This document shows, piece after piece, positions 6,570 through 15,125 of a stretch of 16,026 nucleotides of DNA (positions are counted from its first letter, which is position 1; every line of letters starts with the position of its first letter). The notes beneath the pieces are model-generated. The model saw only the letters and a program-made list of their open reading frames with translations. It had not been told where the DNA came from and made no database searches. Origin of the DNA: an uncultured Cellvibrionales bacterium (GTDB taxonomy: Bacteria > Pseudomonadota > Gammaproteobacteria > Pseudomonadales > UBA7434); the NCBI GenBank assembly GCA_937897785.1, contig CALCNB010000009.1, positions 1 to 16,026 on the forward strand. Reading direction: 5' to 3'. The translations under genes were made by a program, and so were the position numbers.

Positions 6570-7922
6570 GTGCCTAACGCTCATTTAATTCATGCTTCAT
6601 TATATTGCTTGTTTATCGTGACGCTGTCGGCGCTAAGTACATTTGCTACCGCCAATGAAGTGGAGACCCCATCAGACAGCACCCATGCTGCGATGATGAA
6701 CAGTGGTGATCAAGTAAAAGGGAAATTAGCACTTGATGATCTTCGTGTATTTGTGAAAGCCTTCAATCATATCCGCAGCGCTTATGTTGAAGAGGTTGAC
6801 GATGCTACCTTACTAAGGAATGCCGTTAAGGGCATGATATCCGAGCTTGATCCTCATTCAAATTTTCTAGAACCCGACCATTTTAAAGATTTACAAGAAA
6901 CCTCTACTGGTGAGTTTGGCGGGCTAGGACTAGAGGTGGGCATGGAAGATAACTTTATAAAAGTTATCTCGCCGATTGATGATACACCCGCTCAAAAAGC
7001 TGGTATCAAGACCGGCGACCTCATTATTAGTATTGATGACAAACCGATCAAAGGTCTTGATCTTGGCGAAGCAGTAAAAAAAATGCGCGGTCCAAAAGGC
7101 AGTGAAATCACCTTAAGTATTATTCGAAAAGGCGTACCACAACCTATCGAATTTACTTTGATACGAGATATTATTTCGGTGGTTTCTGTTCGCAGTGAAA
7201 TCTTAAATGACAATTACCTTTATATTCGAATAGCACAATTCCAAGGTAATACGGGTATTGACCTAAAAAATTTGCTGGCTAATACGGAAAAAAAACAGGC
7301 CATTAAAGGCGCTGTTCTTGACTTGCGAAACAATCCTGGCGGCATCCTTCAAGCAGCTGTTGAGGTGACGGATGCTTTCATTGGGCAAGGATTAATTGTT
7401 TACACTGAAGGCCGCATTAAACATTCAGCCATGTCATACGACGCTAACAACGATCAAGCCAGTTATGATTATCCTTTAATAGTGCTGATCAACGGCGGTT
7501 CTGCGTCGGCCTCCGAGATTGTCGCTGGTGCTTTACAAGACCATCAACGAGCGTTAATTCTTGGCACTACCAGTTTTGGTAAAGGCTCGGTTCAAACGGT
7601 CATACCTCTTTCAGAAAAACACGGCATTAAACTGACCACTGCTCGCTATTTCACGCCAAACGGCCGCTCTATTCAGGCACAAGGCATTGAACCTGATATC
7701 GTGGTGGATCCAGCAACTATCACCAAAATCGATACGGGGAAAAAATATACTGAAGCAAGCTTACAGGGTCATTTAGCTAATGGTGAATTTGCAGACGATC
7801 AATTTAGTGCCGATGAATCAGACATTAATTCTACGGATCAAGCCCGATTAGCCAACGACAATCAGTTATATGAAGCCTTAAATATTTTAAAGGGATTGCA
7901 TATTTTAAGCCTAGATGATTAG
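6570..7922 (+). CDS. ctpA: Carboxy-terminal processing protease CtpA (S41 family)
   Basis: This periplasmic serine protease has a Ser-Lys dyad. In Pseudomonas, CtpA degrades peptidoglycan cross-link hydrolases. The 450-residue product has a signal peptide (cleavage near FATA-N), the GLGLEVGMEDNFIKV start of a PDZ domain (about 115-200) and then the S41 core. S313 in NGGSASASEI, K338 in FGKGS and Q342 have the spacing of the catalytic residues of E. coli Tsp. The C-terminus (NQLYEALNILKGL) is typical. The start is a GTG preceded by AAAAAGGA at good spacing. It lies 133 nt after envC and directly before the yibQ-like gene, an order shared with Pseudomonas. Confidence 0.97.
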   Translation: MPNAHLIHASLYCLFIVTLSALSTFATANEVETPSDSTHAAMMNSGDQVKGKLALDDLRVFVKAFNHIRSAYVEEVDDATLLRNAVKGMISELDPHSNFLEPDHFKDLQETSTGEFGGLGLEVGMEDNFIKVISPIDDTPAQKAGIKTGDLIISIDDKPIKGLDLGEAVKKMRGPKGSEITLSIIRKGVPQPIEFTLIRDIISVVSVRSEILNDNYLYIRIAQFQGNTGIDLKNLLANTEKKQAIKGAVLDLRNNPGGILQAAVEVTDAFIGQGLIVYTEGRIKHSAMSYDANNDQASYDYPLIVLINGGSASASEIVAGALQDHQRALILGTTSFGKGSVQTVIPLSEKHGIKLTTARYFTPNGRSIQAQGIEPDIVVDPATITKIDTGKKYTEASLQGHLANGEFADDQFSADESDINSTDQARLANDNQLYEALNILKGLHILSLDD

Positions 7923-7948
7923 CTAACTTGGTCGACTCTATTAATTAT

Positions 7949-8821
7949 ATGTATCACTATTTAAAACGCATTGCCTGTCTATGTATTGTTGCCGGCTGTT
8001 TGCCGGCATTTAGCCAGCCGTCGTCATCTCTAGTTATTATCATAGACGACTTGGGCAACAACTTAAGTCTAGGTCAGCGGGCAATTAATCTCCCTGGCGC
8101 TTTAACCTATGGGATTTTGCCGTCAACACCTCAGGCACAAAATCTAGCTGCTGCGGTGTTAAACAGCGGCAATGATAAAGAAATAATTATTCATATGCCG
8201 ATGGAGTCGGTTTACTCACAAGTTGATAAACCTGACGCCATAAGTGCCAATAAAAAACAATTCTCAGCGCCTAAAAAAACTCAAACTTTAGCTTCACATC
8301 AAACACAGGCAATGTTTGCAAAAAACCTGCATACAGCGTTGCAACAATTTCCGTCAGCGCGCGGGCTTAATAACCATCAAGGCAGTCACTTAACAGCACT
8401 CATTGATCAGATGAATTGGCTGATGGGAGAATTAAAAGAAACCGACTTATATTTTATCGACAGCAAAACAACAGGCAATAGTGTGGCAAAAAAAGCGGCG
8501 GCAACTCACGGTATCCCTTACCTTGTTAGAGATGTTTTTTTAGATCACGACCCAAGCCCTGAAGCGATTGATAGGCAGTATCGCCGCGCACTAAAAATAG
8601 CCGACAAAAAAGGCTACGCGGTTATCATCGCACACCCTAACCGAAGTACATTAGATTACTTAGAGCAACAAATACCATTATTGGCAGAAAAAAATATCGT
8701 CATTGTGAGTGGCAGTGAAGCAATTCGGCAACAACGCCGAGAGATCATCAGGCGGACAAAAGAAACCTTACTGTCTAAGGCCGAAAGACAGGCAGATCCT
8801 GGCCCGTTAGGTATTCACTAG
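7949..8821 (+). CDS. yibQ: Divergent polysaccharide deacetylase family protein (YibQ type)
   Basis: The product (290 residues from this ATG) is an exported protein of the divergent polysaccharide deacetylase family (PF04748). Motifs are VIIIDDLGNN near the mature N-terminus, IIHMPME, the GLNNHQGSHLT histidine motif, YFIDSKTTG and IIAHPNRSTLDYL. Its enzymatic activity in proteobacteria is not established; linkage to envC and ctpA suggests a cell-wall role. The N-terminus (MYHYLKR followed by IACLCIVAGC) can be read two ways: cleavage at AFS-Q, or a lipobox VAGC with C17 as the lipidated residue. An in-frame TTG at 7928, only 5 nt after ctpA, would add seven residues but has no better ribosome site. 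The gene ends 6 bp from the convergent hisF. Confidence 0.9.
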   Translation: MYHYLKRIACLCIVAGCLPAFSQPSSSLVIIIDDLGNNLSLGQRAINLPGALTYGILPSTPQAQNLAAAVLNSGNDKEIIIHMPMESVYSQVDKPDAISANKKQFSAPKKTQTLASHQTQAMFAKNLHTALQQFPSARGLNNHQGSHLTALIDQMNWLMGELKETDLYFIDSKTTGNSVAKKAAATHGIPYLVRDVFLDHDPSPEAIDRQYRRALKIADKKGYAVIIAHPNRSTLDYLEQQIPLLAEKNIVIVSGSEAIRQQRREIIRRTKETLLSKAERQADPGPLGIH

Positions 8822-8827
8822 CGCTAA

Positions 8828-9607
8828 TTATAATCGCATTTCTATGCCGTGATCTGCCATGTATTGCTTAGCATCGCCAATGCTGTATTCGCCAAAGTGA
8901 AATATGCTGGCAGCTAATACCGCATCTGCATGGCCTTCAACAACACCGTCGACAAGGTGCTGTAAATTGCCGACTCCACCAGAAGCAATCACCGGCACAT
9001 TGACGGCATCCGTTACCGCTCGCGTCAAACCTAAATCAAAGCCATTTTTTACGCCATCTTGATCCATGCTGGTCAGTAAAATTTCACCCGCGCCATAGTC
9101 TGTCATTTTTACCGCCCACTCAACCGCATCGATGCCGGTTGGTTTTCTTCCGCCATGAGTAAAAATCTCCCATCGCGCTGATTGCGTGTCAGTTGCCAGA
9201 GCCACCTGTTTTGCATCAATGGCCACGACAATGCACTGCGAACCAAACCTATTGGAAGCCTCTCTAACTAAGTCAGGGTTGTGTATGGCCGCGGTATTAA
9301 TGCCAACCTTGTCCGCACCTGCATTCAACATGCGGCGAATATCTTGGCACTCTCGTATACCTCCACCAACCGTCAGCGGGATAAAAACTTCGCTCGCTAT
9401 TTTTTCGACGGTTTTCACGGTGGTATCCCGTGCTTCATGACTGGCAGTAATATCTAAAAAAGTTATTTCATCCGCGCCTTGCTCGTTATAACGGCGCGCA
9501 ACTTCAACAGGATTTCCAGCATCGCGAATATCAACAAACTGAACGCCTTTAACAACGCGACCATTATCAACATCTAAACACGGTATAATTCGTTTCGCTA
9601 AGCCCAT
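8828..9607 (-). CDS. hisF: Imidazole glycerol phosphate synthase, cyclase subunit HisF
   Basis: HisF pairs with HisH and uses ammonia to turn PRFAR into imidazole glycerol phosphate and AICAR. The 259-residue (beta/alpha)8 barrel shows the catalytic Asp in RIIPCLDVDNGRVVKG, TVGGGIR, the second catalytic Asp in VVAIDAK, LLTSMDQDG, and the phosphate-binding ASGGVG and AASIFHFGE. The ATG at 9607 is preferred: AGAGAT sits 6 nt before it but abuts the in-frame GTG at 9613, and the family begins with AKRIIPCLD. It is the last gene of the his set here, 20 nt after hisA. Confidence 0.98.
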   Translation of the reverse strand: MGLAKRIIPCLDVDNGRVVKGVQFVDIRDAGNPVEVARRYNEQGADEITFLDITASHEARDTTVKTVEKIASEVFIPLTVGGGIRECQDIRRMLNAGADKVGINTAAIHNPDLVREASNRFGSQCIVVAIDAKQVALATDTQSARWEIFTHGGRKPTGIDAVEWAVKMTDYGAGEILLTSMDQDGVKNGFDLGLTRAVTDAVNVPVIASGGVGNLQHLVDGVVEGHADAVLAASIFHFGEYSIGDAKQYMADHGIEMRL

Positions 9608-9627
9608 CAGCACATCTCTAAAAGGTT

Positions 9628-10368
9628 TTATTCAGCCTGATAATTATCACAGTAAGCTTGTGCTTGTTGCAGATCTAAGCTGCCTTCATAAATTGCACGA
9701 CCAGTAATTGCGCCGCAGATACCTTGGCTTGCAACTGCACGCAAAGCAACAATATCATCTTGGTTAGTAATGCCGCCCGACGCAATGATCGGAATCGAAG
9801 AGGCCTGTGCCATTGCCACAGTAGCTTCAACATTAACGCCCTGCATCATGCCGTCACGGGCAATATCAGTATAAACAATACTCGACACACCGGCTTGCTC
9901 AAACCGCTTGGCCAACTCTGTGGCCTGTATATCTGAAACTTCTGCCCAGCCATCGGTCGCCACTCGTCCATTTTTAGCGTCGAGGCCAACAATAATATTG
10001 CCTTCATATTCGCGGCAAGCTAAGTCGACAAACTCGGGCTGTTTAACCGCTTGAGTACCAATAATTAAATAATTAACCCCCGCGGCCAGATAAACCTCAA
10101 TAGTTTCGAGGGATCGAATACCGCCGCCAATTTGGATTGGCAAGTCAGGAAACTTTCTAGCGATCGCCTTCACCACGTCACCATTCACGGGTTGGCCATC
10201 GAAGGCCCCGTTTAAATCAACCAAATGCAAGCGCCTTGCACCTGCGTTAACCCATTGCTCTGCCATAGCAACGGGGTCGTCTGAGAATATCGTCGAGTCG
10301 TCCATTAAGCCCTGACGTAAGCGTACGCACTGGCCGTCTTTTAAATCGATTGCAGGAATCACTACCAT
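9628..10368 (-). CDS. hisA: ProFAR isomerase HisA
   Basis: HisA isomerises ProFAR to PRFAR, the substrate of HisFH, through an Amadori rearrangement. The 246-residue barrel begins VVIPAIDLKDGQCVRL with the catalytic Asp. It contains GGGIRSLETI, the second catalytic Asp in VGLDAKNG, YTDIARDGMMQG, ASGGITN and AITGRAIYEG. The start is the ATG at 10368, giving the standard N-terminus. An upstream in-frame TTG at 10383 would add five residues and overlaps the GGA of a plausible Shine-Dalgarno. It lies 51 nt after hisH and 20 nt before hisF. Confidence 0.98.
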   Translation of the reverse strand: MVVIPAIDLKDGQCVRLRQGLMDDSTIFSDDPVAMAEQWVNAGARRLHLVDLNGAFDGQPVNGDVVKAIARKFPDLPIQIGGGIRSLETIEVYLAAGVNYLIIGTQAVKQPEFVDLACREYEGNIIVGLDAKNGRVATDGWAEVSDIQATELAKRFEQAGVSSIVYTDIARDGMMQGVNVEATVAMAQASSIPIIASGGITNQDDIVALRAVASQGICGAITGRAIYEGSLDLQQAQAYCDNYQAE

Positions 10369-10419
10369 TTTACTGATTTCCAATGTTACGAATGTTTTTG
10401 TCTTTTATTGATAGAAATA

Positions 10420-11088
10420 TTAACTGGCGCCATCCCAATCAACAAAATTCTTCAATAACTGTAAGCCATCGTGATGACTTTTCTCAGGGTGAAACTGTAC
10501 AGCACAAATATTATCACGAGCTAACATGGCGATAATATCAATGCCGTAATTGGCCTTTCCAACCGTATAAGCACAATCGTCAGCAGCCACAAAGTAACTA
10601 TGAACAAAATAAAATCGCGCGCCACTTTCTATACGCTGCCAGAGCCGATGAGGCTGGGTTTGTTCGACCTGATTCCAACCCATGTGCGGCACTTTCAATG
10701 CTGGCTGAGCATTGCTTTGTGGTTTCGCATCGCTAAAGTGATCGCTGAAGAACTGCACCCGACTAGGCAGTAAGCCTAAACAATCAACTCCGCCATTTTC
10801 ATCGGACCGAGCCATCATGCCTTGCATACCCACACAAATCCCTAATAAAGGTTTTGATTGTGCAACCTCGTGAATCACTTGATCTAAACCACGCGCACGC
10901 ACCTCGGCCATACAATCACCAATCGCACCCACACCGGGATACACCACGTGTGAGGCGCTCTTAATTAGCTCGGGATCATCGCCCACCCAAACATGGCGTT
11001 CAGGAGCGATATGGCGGAGGGCTTTGGCTATGGAATGAAGATTACCCATGCCATAGTCAATCACCGCTATGTCCACGGCTGTCGTCAT
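10420..11088 (-). CDS. hisH: Imidazole glycerol phosphate synthase, glutamine amidotransferase subunit HisH
   Basis: HisH hydrolyses glutamine and channels the ammonia into HisF. The 222-residue class I amidotransferase shows VIDYGMGNL at the N-terminus, the nucleophile Cys in GICVGMQ, and the His and Glu of the triad in VQFHPEKSHHDG. PGVGAIGDCM and MGWNQV are also family motifs. The ATG is preceded by AGGAA at 7 nt. It lies between hisB and hisA, 37 nt after hisB, on the same strand as its partner hisF. Confidence 0.98.
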   Translation of the reverse strand: MTTAVDIAVIDYGMGNLHSIAKALRHIAPERHVWVGDDPELIKSASHVVYPGVGAIGDCMAEVRARGLDQVIHEVAQSKPLLGICVGMQGMMARSDENGGVDCLGLLPSRVQFFSDHFSDAKPQSNAQPALKVPHMGWNQVEQTQPHRLWQRIESGARFYFVHSYFVAADDCAYTVGKANYGIDIIAMLARDNICAVQFHPEKSHHDGLQLLKNFVDWDGAS

Positions 11089-11125
11089 AAGGAATTCCTG
11101 TTGATCATCAATGCGATTATTGCGC

Positions 11126-11740
11126 TTACAAACTGCCTTTGGTTGACGGCATCACACCTGCCATGCGTGGATCTAGCTCAAGCGCCATGCGTAACGCTCT
11201 GCCGAATGCCTTAAAGACTGTCTCGACTTGGTGATGGCTGTTTTCACCGCGAAGACAATCAACATGCAAAGTCACATTGGCATGGTTGATAAAGCCTTGA
11301 AAGAATTCATGAAATAAATCAACATCAAAGCCGCCAACCGCTGATCGAGTAAACGGCACATTAAACTCTAAACCTGGTCGGCCAGATAGGTCGAGCACGA
11401 CACGCGACAGGGCTTCATCAAGTGGTACGTAAGCATGGCCATAACGGCGAATACCTTTTTTATCACCAACCGCTTTTGTAAAGGCTTGACCCATGGTGAT
11501 ACCGAGGTCTTCCACCGTGTGGTGGTCGTCAATATGCAAGTCGCCTTTTGCCTTAATATCTAAGTCAATCAGGCCATGACGAGCAATTTGATCAAGCATG
11601 TGCTCAAGAAAGGGAATGCCTGTATCAAATACTGCTTCGCCTGTCCCATCGAGATTCAATGAAACCACAATTTGTGTTTCTAATGTATCTCGGGCTACCG
11701 TCGCCTTTCGCGCGGAAATTGGATTATTAGGCTGGCTCAT
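11126..11740 (-). CDS. hisB: Imidazoleglycerol-phosphate dehydratase HisB (monofunctional)
   Basis: HisB dehydrates imidazole glycerol phosphate to imidazole acetol phosphate. The 204-residue product is only the dehydratase, without the N-terminal phosphatase domain of the enterobacterial enzyme. Manganese-binding motifs are clear: FLEHMLDQIARHG, DDHHTVEDLGI, LFHEFFQGF and NSHHQVETVFKA. GAGAG lies 5 nt before the ATG. It is the first gene of hisB-hisH-hisA-hisF; the step after HisFH is therefore encoded with its supplier enzymes. Confidence 0.98.
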   Translation of the reverse strand: MSQPNNPISARKATVARDTLETQIVVSLNLDGTGEAVFDTGIPFLEHMLDQIARHGLIDLDIKAKGDLHIDDHHTVEDLGITMGQAFTKAVGDKKGIRRYGHAYVPLDEALSRVVLDLSGRPGLEFNVPFTRSAVGGFDVDLFHEFFQGFINHANVTLHVDCLRGENSHHQVETVFKAFGRALRMALELDPRMAGVMPSTKGSL

Positions 11741-11782
11741 ATCGCTCTCAAAATAATTGAATAAAACACTTTTCCAATACTG

Positions 11783-11788
11783 ATTATA
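11783..11788 (-). promoter_or_regulatory. Candidate -10 box of the hisBHAF operon
   Basis: An exact TATAAT on the minus strand, 42 nt before the hisB ATG. TGTAGG lies 17 nt further upstream as a weak -35. The box sits in the 10-bp palindrome GATTATAATC (11782-11791). No his leader peptide with a run of histidine codons is seen in the gap. Confidence 0.45.
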
Positions 11789-11869
11789 ATCAACTTAGGG
11801 AAAAGCCTACAGCCTGAAAACTCGGCAATTATGCCACCAAAAGCAGAAATTGATAGTCTATTAAGTAGT

Positions 11870-11887
11870 AGTTAGCGCACACTAACT
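11870..11887 (-). terminator. Weak hairpin after gpmA
   Basis: AGTTAG and CTAACT form a perfect 6-bp stem with a 6-nt loop, 10 nt after the gpmA stop. No T-run follows on the minus strand, so a standard intrinsic terminator is doubtful. Confidence 0.25.
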
Positions 11888-11896
11888 CACTTACAG

Positions 11897-12640
11897 CTAG
11901 CCCTTAGCTTGATTGGCCACTGAATCCATCATGGCTTTTATCTCATCAGGGTCGCCTAAGTATTCGCTGCTGACAGGCTTCAAATTAGCATCCAATTGAT
12001 AGACCAAGGGAACACCTGTGGGGATATTCAACTCCATAATATCGGTGTCGCTGATCGCTTCTAAGTACTTGACTAAGGCGCGCAGGCTGTTGCCGTGAGC
12101 GGCAATGATCACACGCTGTCCTGCCGCGATCGAGGGCCGAATAACATCATGCCAATACGGCAGCACGCGGTCGATAGTTAAGGCCAAACTTTCAGCCCGC
12201 GGCAAGATGTTTGGGTCTATGTCGGCATAACGACTGTCATTCCCAGGAAAATGCTCGCTGTCTAATTCAACTAAAGGCGGCGGCGTATCAAAGCTACGAC
12301 GCCAAATTTTCACTTGCTCATCGCCATGCTGTTTGGCTGTTTCGGCTTTATTTAATCCCGTTAACGCCCCGTAATGACGCTCATTTAATCGCCAACTACG
12401 CTCTGTGGGCAGATACAAACGATCCATTTCATCAAGCATCAACCACAAAGTTCGCATCGCACGCTGCAGTACCGACGTATAGGCAATATCAAATTCAAAT
12501 CCGCCTTGCTTTAATAATTGACCCGCGTACTTAGCTTGCTGAATGCCCGCCTCGGCCAAATCAATATCGTGCCAACCGGTGAATCGATTTTCTTGATTCC
12601 AAATGCTTTCACCGTGCCGAATAAGAACAAGTTGATGCAT
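11897..12640 (-). CDS. gpmA: 2,3-bisphosphoglycerate-dependent phosphoglycerate mutase GpmA
   Basis: GpmA interconverts 3- and 2-phosphoglycerate in glycolysis and gluconeogenesis through a phosphohistidine. The 247-residue product (E. coli: 250) begins LVLIRHGES with the phosphorylated H9 and has R60, E87 in RLNERHYG, H182 in AAHGNSLR and the NIPTGVPLVY motif. The GGGTGAG segment just before the ATG is a plausible ribosome site. It is 156 nt upstream of hisB on the same strand but probably separately transcribed. This cofactor-dependent enzyme is unrelated to GpmI, whose gene usually sits beside envC and is not in this window. Confidence 0.97.
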   Translation of the reverse strand: MHQLVLIRHGESIWNQENRFTGWHDIDLAEAGIQQAKYAGQLLKQGGFEFDIAYTSVLQRAMRTLWLMLDEMDRLYLPTERSWRLNERHYGALTGLNKAETAKQHGDEQVKIWRRSFDTPPPLVELDSEHFPGNDSRYADIDPNILPRAESLALTIDRVLPYWHDVIRPSIAAGQRVIIAAHGNSLRALVKYLEAISDTDIMELNIPTGVPLVYQLDANLKPVSSEYLGDPDEIKAMMDSVANQAKG

Positions 12641-12685
12641 AGCTCACCCATGATTGTGTCGTTTATACTAAAAGCTCAAATTAAG

Positions 12686-12691
12686 ATTATA
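12686..12691 (-). promoter_or_regulatory. Candidate -10 box of gpmA
   Basis: An exact TATAAT on the minus strand, 45 nt before the gpmA ATG; no good -35 at 16-18 nt. The rest of the divergent gap to the asmA-family gene (12692-12851) is AT-rich, with no promoter for that gene that I can support. Confidence 0.4.
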
Positions 12692-12851
12692 GCCTAGATA
12701 AATAGCAATGACCGCTATGATTTAAGCTGATAAAATCAATATTCATACAATTTTATTTCAAAATTAGCACTTAGCTTGAAGATCACCGAAATCGTATCAA
12801 CCAATTTTGAAATTTATTGCCTCATTAGTCGGGCAAAGAGATAAACTATCA

Positions 12852-15125
12852 ATGATGAAAAAAGTGCCGCTAAAATGGCTAACGCTGCCGCTGCTTGCAC
12901 TAGCTGCAGTAATAACAAGTCTATGGCTTTTCTTGCTGAGTCTCGATGCCAATAACTTCAAACCACAGATTGAATCGACTATTTACGATCGCTTTGGGAT
13001 TCAATTATCCATTGATGGCCCGCTAAACTGGTCGATTAATTTTAACGGCTTACCCACCGCGGCTTTACAACTGAGCAATATCAATGCTTACCTTGCTGAC
13101 AAACCGTTAGCCCAAAACGAGCCTTTGTTTGCCCATGTCAGCCATTTAGAGCTTGGCATTGCTTTGCAGCCGCTACTCAATGGAACACTGGCTGTTGATC
13201 GCCTCAAGGTCGACGGTGTTGATCTTAACTTGCAGGTTAATCACCAAGGGCAAAAAAATTGGTTGGCCATTAACGCCCACCATAATCAGCCACTTGCACA
13301 TGAGCGATCAGTTGAGAATGCATCTATTAGTAAATCGTCAAATCACACGCTGATTGATTTTAGCTTAGACACTCTGCGCCTAAGCAACGTTAAGCTAGCT
13401 TACCAAAATGACCAACAACAAAACTTTCATCAAATACACATCAACGACTTAACAGCCAACGCGGTCAACTTAAACGGCCAAGCGTTTTTAACAGAGGCCA
13501 CTATTACCTATCAGAAAAACCCGCAAGAGTTGTCGCCGATAGCGTTGAAATTTCGCAGTGATCTATCTCTGATGGGCTTACTGCAAGCCTCTCCCGACTA
13601 TCCTCGCACGATGACCTTACGTGACCTCGAGATGACACTTGCCGCGAGCAACAATAAAACTCGAACTATTGCCTTGCAAGGCGACATTACTTATCGACTG
13701 AATGACCACGCTTTTGTGTTCGACAATTTCAGTCTTAAAACTAAGCACTCCACGATCAATTTACAAGTGAACGGAGTTCCCACACTAGGCCACGATCAGC
13801 TAACGCCAACTATCGATCTAACGGGAGATATTAACGTTAACAGTGAAAATATCGCGGCAGAGGCAACTAATATCGCCTATTGGATGGGCCAGCAATCACG
13901 ATTTAATGTCGAGAATGAACCGCCTATTGCACTGTCACTCGAAGCCATCGTTAGCGGACAGCTAGATGCATTATCTCAGCGATTATCATTAGCGAACCTA
14001 CAGGCTTCTTTAGACGACACAAGTATTAAAGGCACGATCAGTGCGCTGATCAAACCCAATCAAATCACCACCTTTTCTAGCCTGCTCGATATCGATCGTA
14101 TCGATCTCAGTCGCTATTTGAAACCGTCAACCATTGAAAAAAACCTCGATCCAGAGCAACAACAAGCAGCGAAAAATTTTATTAATAAGGCGCTGCCGTT
14201 GACTGTTCTCGACCGCGCTAATCTGTTATTGACCACGCATATTGATGCGCTTATTTATGAGGGCATCACTGCGACCAAAATACGCTCTGGTATTGAAGTG
14301 ACTAATGGCGACATAAGTATTTTTCAAGTGACCGCGGATGCTTTGCAATCGACGTTTGACCTTGATGCTAAGTTACTTCGTCATCAACCAAGCACGCCAC
14401 AGTTGACCATTAACGCGAGTGCGACTGAGCTAGATATAGCGACACTATTGAAGACCTTTGACCGTTCAAGTAAACCATCTGCGGTACCTTTAATGACTGG
14501 CACGCTTAACCTTGCCAACAACTGGCAGATGACCGGTAGCTCTATCGGCGACTGGCAGGCAAGCTTAACTGGCAATAGCAAGGCTTCCATTCAAAATGGG
14601 CGTTTCTATGCTGATAATATTGAACACCGCATTTGCCAAGCGATTGCCGAGATTAGACAAACGAAACTGCGTCATGCATGGCCGTCTTTCACTGCACTCA
14701 AAGCGAGTGATTTAGCCATTGATTGGCATCGAGGCCATGGCAAAATTACTGATTTTACTGCCGACCTTGAAACCCTCAAGATCGCCGGCTCAGGTACGAT
14801 TGATTTATCGACACTTCAATTTCTGCTGGATGTTAACGGTCAAGTCATTGGCACTTATCACACCTCGATTAATGATCATTTAAGCGACCCCGCTTGCGCA
14901 GTGAATGCGAAATATCAAACAATTCAATGGCCAGTGTCTTGCCAAGGTCGGTTAAACGATGCTGAAGCGGCAAGCTGTCATATCAATCGTCAACGATTAA
15001 GCGACCAATTAATTCAGTTAGCAAAACAACAAGCCAAAACACGTGTAGAAGATAAACTAAAGGACAAACTCGGTGGCGACTTAAAGCAGTTATTGAATAA
15101 TCGACTAGAAGGCTTATTTCGCTAA
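12852..15125 (+). CDS. asmA: AsmA-family envelope protein
   Basis: The product (757 residues from this ATG) has one N-terminal transmembrane helix (about 9-29). It is followed by the AsmA signature SLDANNFKPQIESTIYDRFG, in which a beta-strand domain begins, and DGPLNWSI. A large beta-rich periplasmic body with many short alternating strands follows, and the C-terminal third contains the second AsmA region (ASIQNGRFYADNIEHRICQA). AsmA-like proteins are anchored in the inner membrane and are linked to outer-membrane assembly or phospholipid transport. An in-frame TTG at 12807 would add 15 residues before the basic N-region; the ATG pair at 12852/12855 gives the usual short N-terminus. The gene precedes mutY as in Pseudomonas, and its TAA overlaps the mutY ATG by one base. 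Confidence 0.9.
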   Translation: MMKKVPLKWLTLPLLALAAVITSLWLFLLSLDANNFKPQIESTIYDRFGIQLSIDGPLNWSINFNGLPTAALQLSNINAYLADKPLAQNEPLFAHVSHLELGIALQPLLNGTLAVDRLKVDGVDLNLQVNHQGQKNWLAINAHHNQPLAHERSVENASISKSSNHTLIDFSLDTLRLSNVKLAYQNDQQQNFHQIHINDLTANAVNLNGQAFLTEATITYQKNPQELSPIALKFRSDLSLMGLLQASPDYPRTMTLRDLEMTLAASNNKTRTIALQGDITYRLNDHAFVFDNFSLKTKHSTINLQVNGVPTLGHDQLTPTIDLTGDINVNSENIAAEATNIAYWMGQQSRFNVENEPPIALSLEAIVSGQLDALSQRLSLANLQASLDDTSIKGTISALIKPNQITTFSSLLDIDRIDLSRYLKPSTIEKNLDPEQQQAAKNFINKALPLTVLDRANLLLTTHIDALIYEGITATKIRSGIEVTNGDISIFQVTADALQSTFDLDAKLLRHQPSTPQLTINASATELDIATLLKTFDRSSKPSAVPLMTGTLNLANNWQMTGSSIGDWQASLTGNSKASIQNGRFYADNIEHRICQAIAEIRQTKLRHAWPSFTALKASDLAIDWHRGHGKITDFTADLETLKIAGSGTIDLSTLQFLLDVNGQVIGTYHTSINDHLSDPACAVNAKYQTIQWPVSCQGRLNDAEAASCHINRQRLSDQLIQLAKQQAKTRVEDKLKDKLGGDLKQLLNNRLEGLFR

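Noticed and set aside
11741..11896. Possible histidine attenuator or leader peptide before hisB
   Set aside because: No short frame with clustered histidine codons and no paired terminator/antiterminator stems could be found.
12749..12765. AATTTT/AAAATT inverted repeat upstream of the AsmA-family gene
   Set aside because: Pure A/T arms in an AT-rich gap are expected by chance, and the hairpin would be unstable.
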